This document shows, piece by piece, positions 12,263 to 13,005 of a stretch of DNA of 13,005 nt; position 1 is the first letter of the stretch; every line of letters starts with the position of its first letter. A program made the translations under genes and the position numbers. This DNA is from Pseudomonadota bacterium. GTDB taxonomy: Bacteria > Pseudomonadota > Gammaproteobacteria > Halothiobacillales > Halothiobacillaceae. The stretch is from the NCBI GenBank assembly GCA_021795795.1, contig JAJYPA010000196.1, forward strand, positions 1-13,005, in the 5' to 3' direction. The notes under the pieces are model-generated. The model was not told the DNA's origin. It saw only the letters and a program-made list of their open reading frames with translations, and did no database searches.

Positions 12263-12422
12263 CAACATCTCCCTCTGGCTCTGCTTGCTGCAAATGATCA
12301 ACGGGGAAGCGATACCCATTTATGGCCCATGCCGCGGCGATGAGCAGGTCCGGTGCCCCATCGTCGATAAAAGCCGCTCCACAAAGTAGCTCGTCTGAGA
12401 CCTCAACCTCCTCGTAGCTCAT
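12249..12422 (-). CDS. 57-residue acidic hypothetical protein
   Basis: Starts at the ATG at 12422 behind a G-rich ribosome-binding site (AGGGGGAGGGG) and ends inside the next gene. The product is strongly acidic (MSYEEVEVSDELLCG, AFIDDGAPDLLIAAAW, ending EPEGDVDDID). The small size, high acidity and overlap with a partly basic larger protein would fit a binding partner, antitoxin or DNA-mimic type protein. None of these is shown by the sequence, and no family is recognised. Confidence 0.6.
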   Translation of the reverse strand: MSYEEVEVSDELLCGAAFIDDGAPDLLIAAAWAINGYRFPVDHLQQAEPEGDVDDID

Positions 12423-12549
12423 CCCCCTCCCCCTCGCTCTGCGTCCGATTCCTGGGCAGGTATAGATCGGGTGTGGGTGATCTCCTTTCAGATATCTCCA
12501 GATCCTTCGATCTATACCCAAGCGGGTTTTGACACGGGAGCTCGCAATC

Positions 12550-12855
12550 ATGCGACGAATCTCAAATCTTGCATTTAACCAGGAGTTCCCTGAAGCCGCT
12601 GGGCTGTCCGGCATCCCAGCGGATAACAAGGTTCGGATTGCTCGGGATACGGGCAATCCCTATGATCGGGATGCGGTCGGGATCTGGCTTGGAGGACACC
12701 CGAAAACGCCCATCGGTTGGCTTTATCGCAAAGACGGCAACCGTGATGCCGTGCTGCAAAAGCTCGACGCCAGCGGAGAGATCACGGAACACATCGAACA
12801 GCGCAGCCGCAGAAAAGGTGAGAAGCCACGGAAAGTTGTGGTATTTTGGCTATGA
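12550..12855 (+). CDS. Stand-alone HIRAN-domain protein
   Basis: A 101-residue protein from the ATG at 12550, nine bases after GGGAG. An in-frame TTG at 12529 is less likely. Residues about 27-75 (VRIARDTGNPYDRDAVGIW, then IGWLYRKDGNRDAVLQKLD) match the HIRAN pattern of an N-P-Y-D-x-x-A-V core, a G-x-L turn and a trailing helix. HIRAN domains bind DNA 3' ends or damaged DNA in SNF2-type helicases such as HLTF, and also occur alone in bacteria and phages. The C-terminus is basic (RSRRKGEKPRK) and could add DNA contacts. It is transcribed divergently from the acidic-protein operon across about 127 bp. A DNA-end or fork-binding role is inferred from the domain. Confidence 0.7.
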   Translation: MRRISNLAFNQEFPEAAGLSGIPADNKVRIARDTGNPYDRDAVGIWLGGHPKTPIGWLYRKDGNRDAVLQKLDASGEITEHIEQRSRRKGEKPRKVVVFWL

Positions 12856-13005
12856 GGGGTAGTTGCCCGAAATCTGATTGACGTGGAACCCAGAGGGAAG
12901 GAGGATGCCTGACGACGGCAATGCCTTGAAGAAGGATGCACACACCGAAGACTTGGTGCCGTCGTTGAATCGGGCTACTCCATGATCGGTGGTAAAATCG
13001 CTGGC
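12850..13005 (-). CDS. Possible partial ORF at the right edge
   Basis: A minus-strand frame open from the right edge to a TAG at 12850, 51 codons (DHGVARFNDGTKSSVCASFF, ending FHVNQISGNYPS). It converges on the HIRAN gene and overlaps its end by six bases. It may be the 3' end of a gene that starts outside the window, or an accidental frame. The alternative on the plus strand is a 26-codon frame at 12905 with a badly spaced AAGGAGG. No family is recognised. Confidence 0.22.
   Translation of the reverse strand, partial: ASDFTTDHGVARFNDGTKSSVCASFFKALPSSGILLPSGFHVNQISGNYPS

Noticed and set aside
12905..12985. 26-codon plus-strand gene after the HIRAN gene
   Set aside because: The AAGGAGG abuts the ATG with no spacing and the frame is too short to judge.

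Overview
The window is accessory DNA of moderately high G+C content from a proteobacterium. A gammaproteobacterial or Acidithiobacillus-like host is suggested by a Thivi_2564-type small membrane protein at the left edge, an ISL3-family transposase, and the style of the integrase and primase genes. No ribosomal or housekeeping gene fixes the taxon, so this is a low-confidence inference.

Left part (1-4194): the start of a small membrane-protein gene reads off the left edge. It is followed by a decayed ISL3-family insertion sequence whose transposase carries two single-base frameshifts at homopolymer runs. Next come two poorly conserved membrane ORFs on the minus strand. Opposite them is a plus-strand coding stretch of about 1.4 kb, broken into two or three overlapping frames, whose family I do not recognise. 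The last 260 bp before the element are non-coding and hold a pair of GGGGACCA half-sites.

Centre (4195-11612): a compact integrative element bounded by a perfect 47-bp direct repeat. Read on the minus strand, the repeat is the 3' half of a tRNA-Ile2 (CAU), from the anticodon loop to CCA. Excision between the repeats would give a 7371-bp circle. All recognised genes lie on the minus strand: a tyrosine integrase with an overlapping 230-residue unknown; a seven-gene chain (AlpA-like DNA-binding protein, unknown, 32-residue membrane peptide, Toprim primase, SF3 D5-like helicase, two unknowns) in which every junction is an ATGA overlap; a second operon (small possible ribbon-helix-helix protein, 55-residue protein, 192-residue coiled coil) behind two abutting LexA-like palindromes; and an HGGxSTG protein directly behind a strong intrinsic terminator. 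No capsid, portal, terminase, relaxase or mating-pore gene is visible. The element therefore looks like a self-replicating integrative plasmid or a phage satellite: integrase for entry and exit, primase and helicase for replication, and a possibly SOS-controlled module of unknown function. Candidate integrase arm sites lie near both ends.

Right part (11613-13005): neither 47-bp repeat is joined to a tRNA 5' half, so an intact tRNA gene should lie elsewhere. The orientation suggests it is to the right, with a second element stacked in the same site. This flank holds two overlapping small minus-strand genes of unknown function, a divergent stand-alone HIRAN-domain gene, two hairpins, and a possible partial ORF at the right edge.
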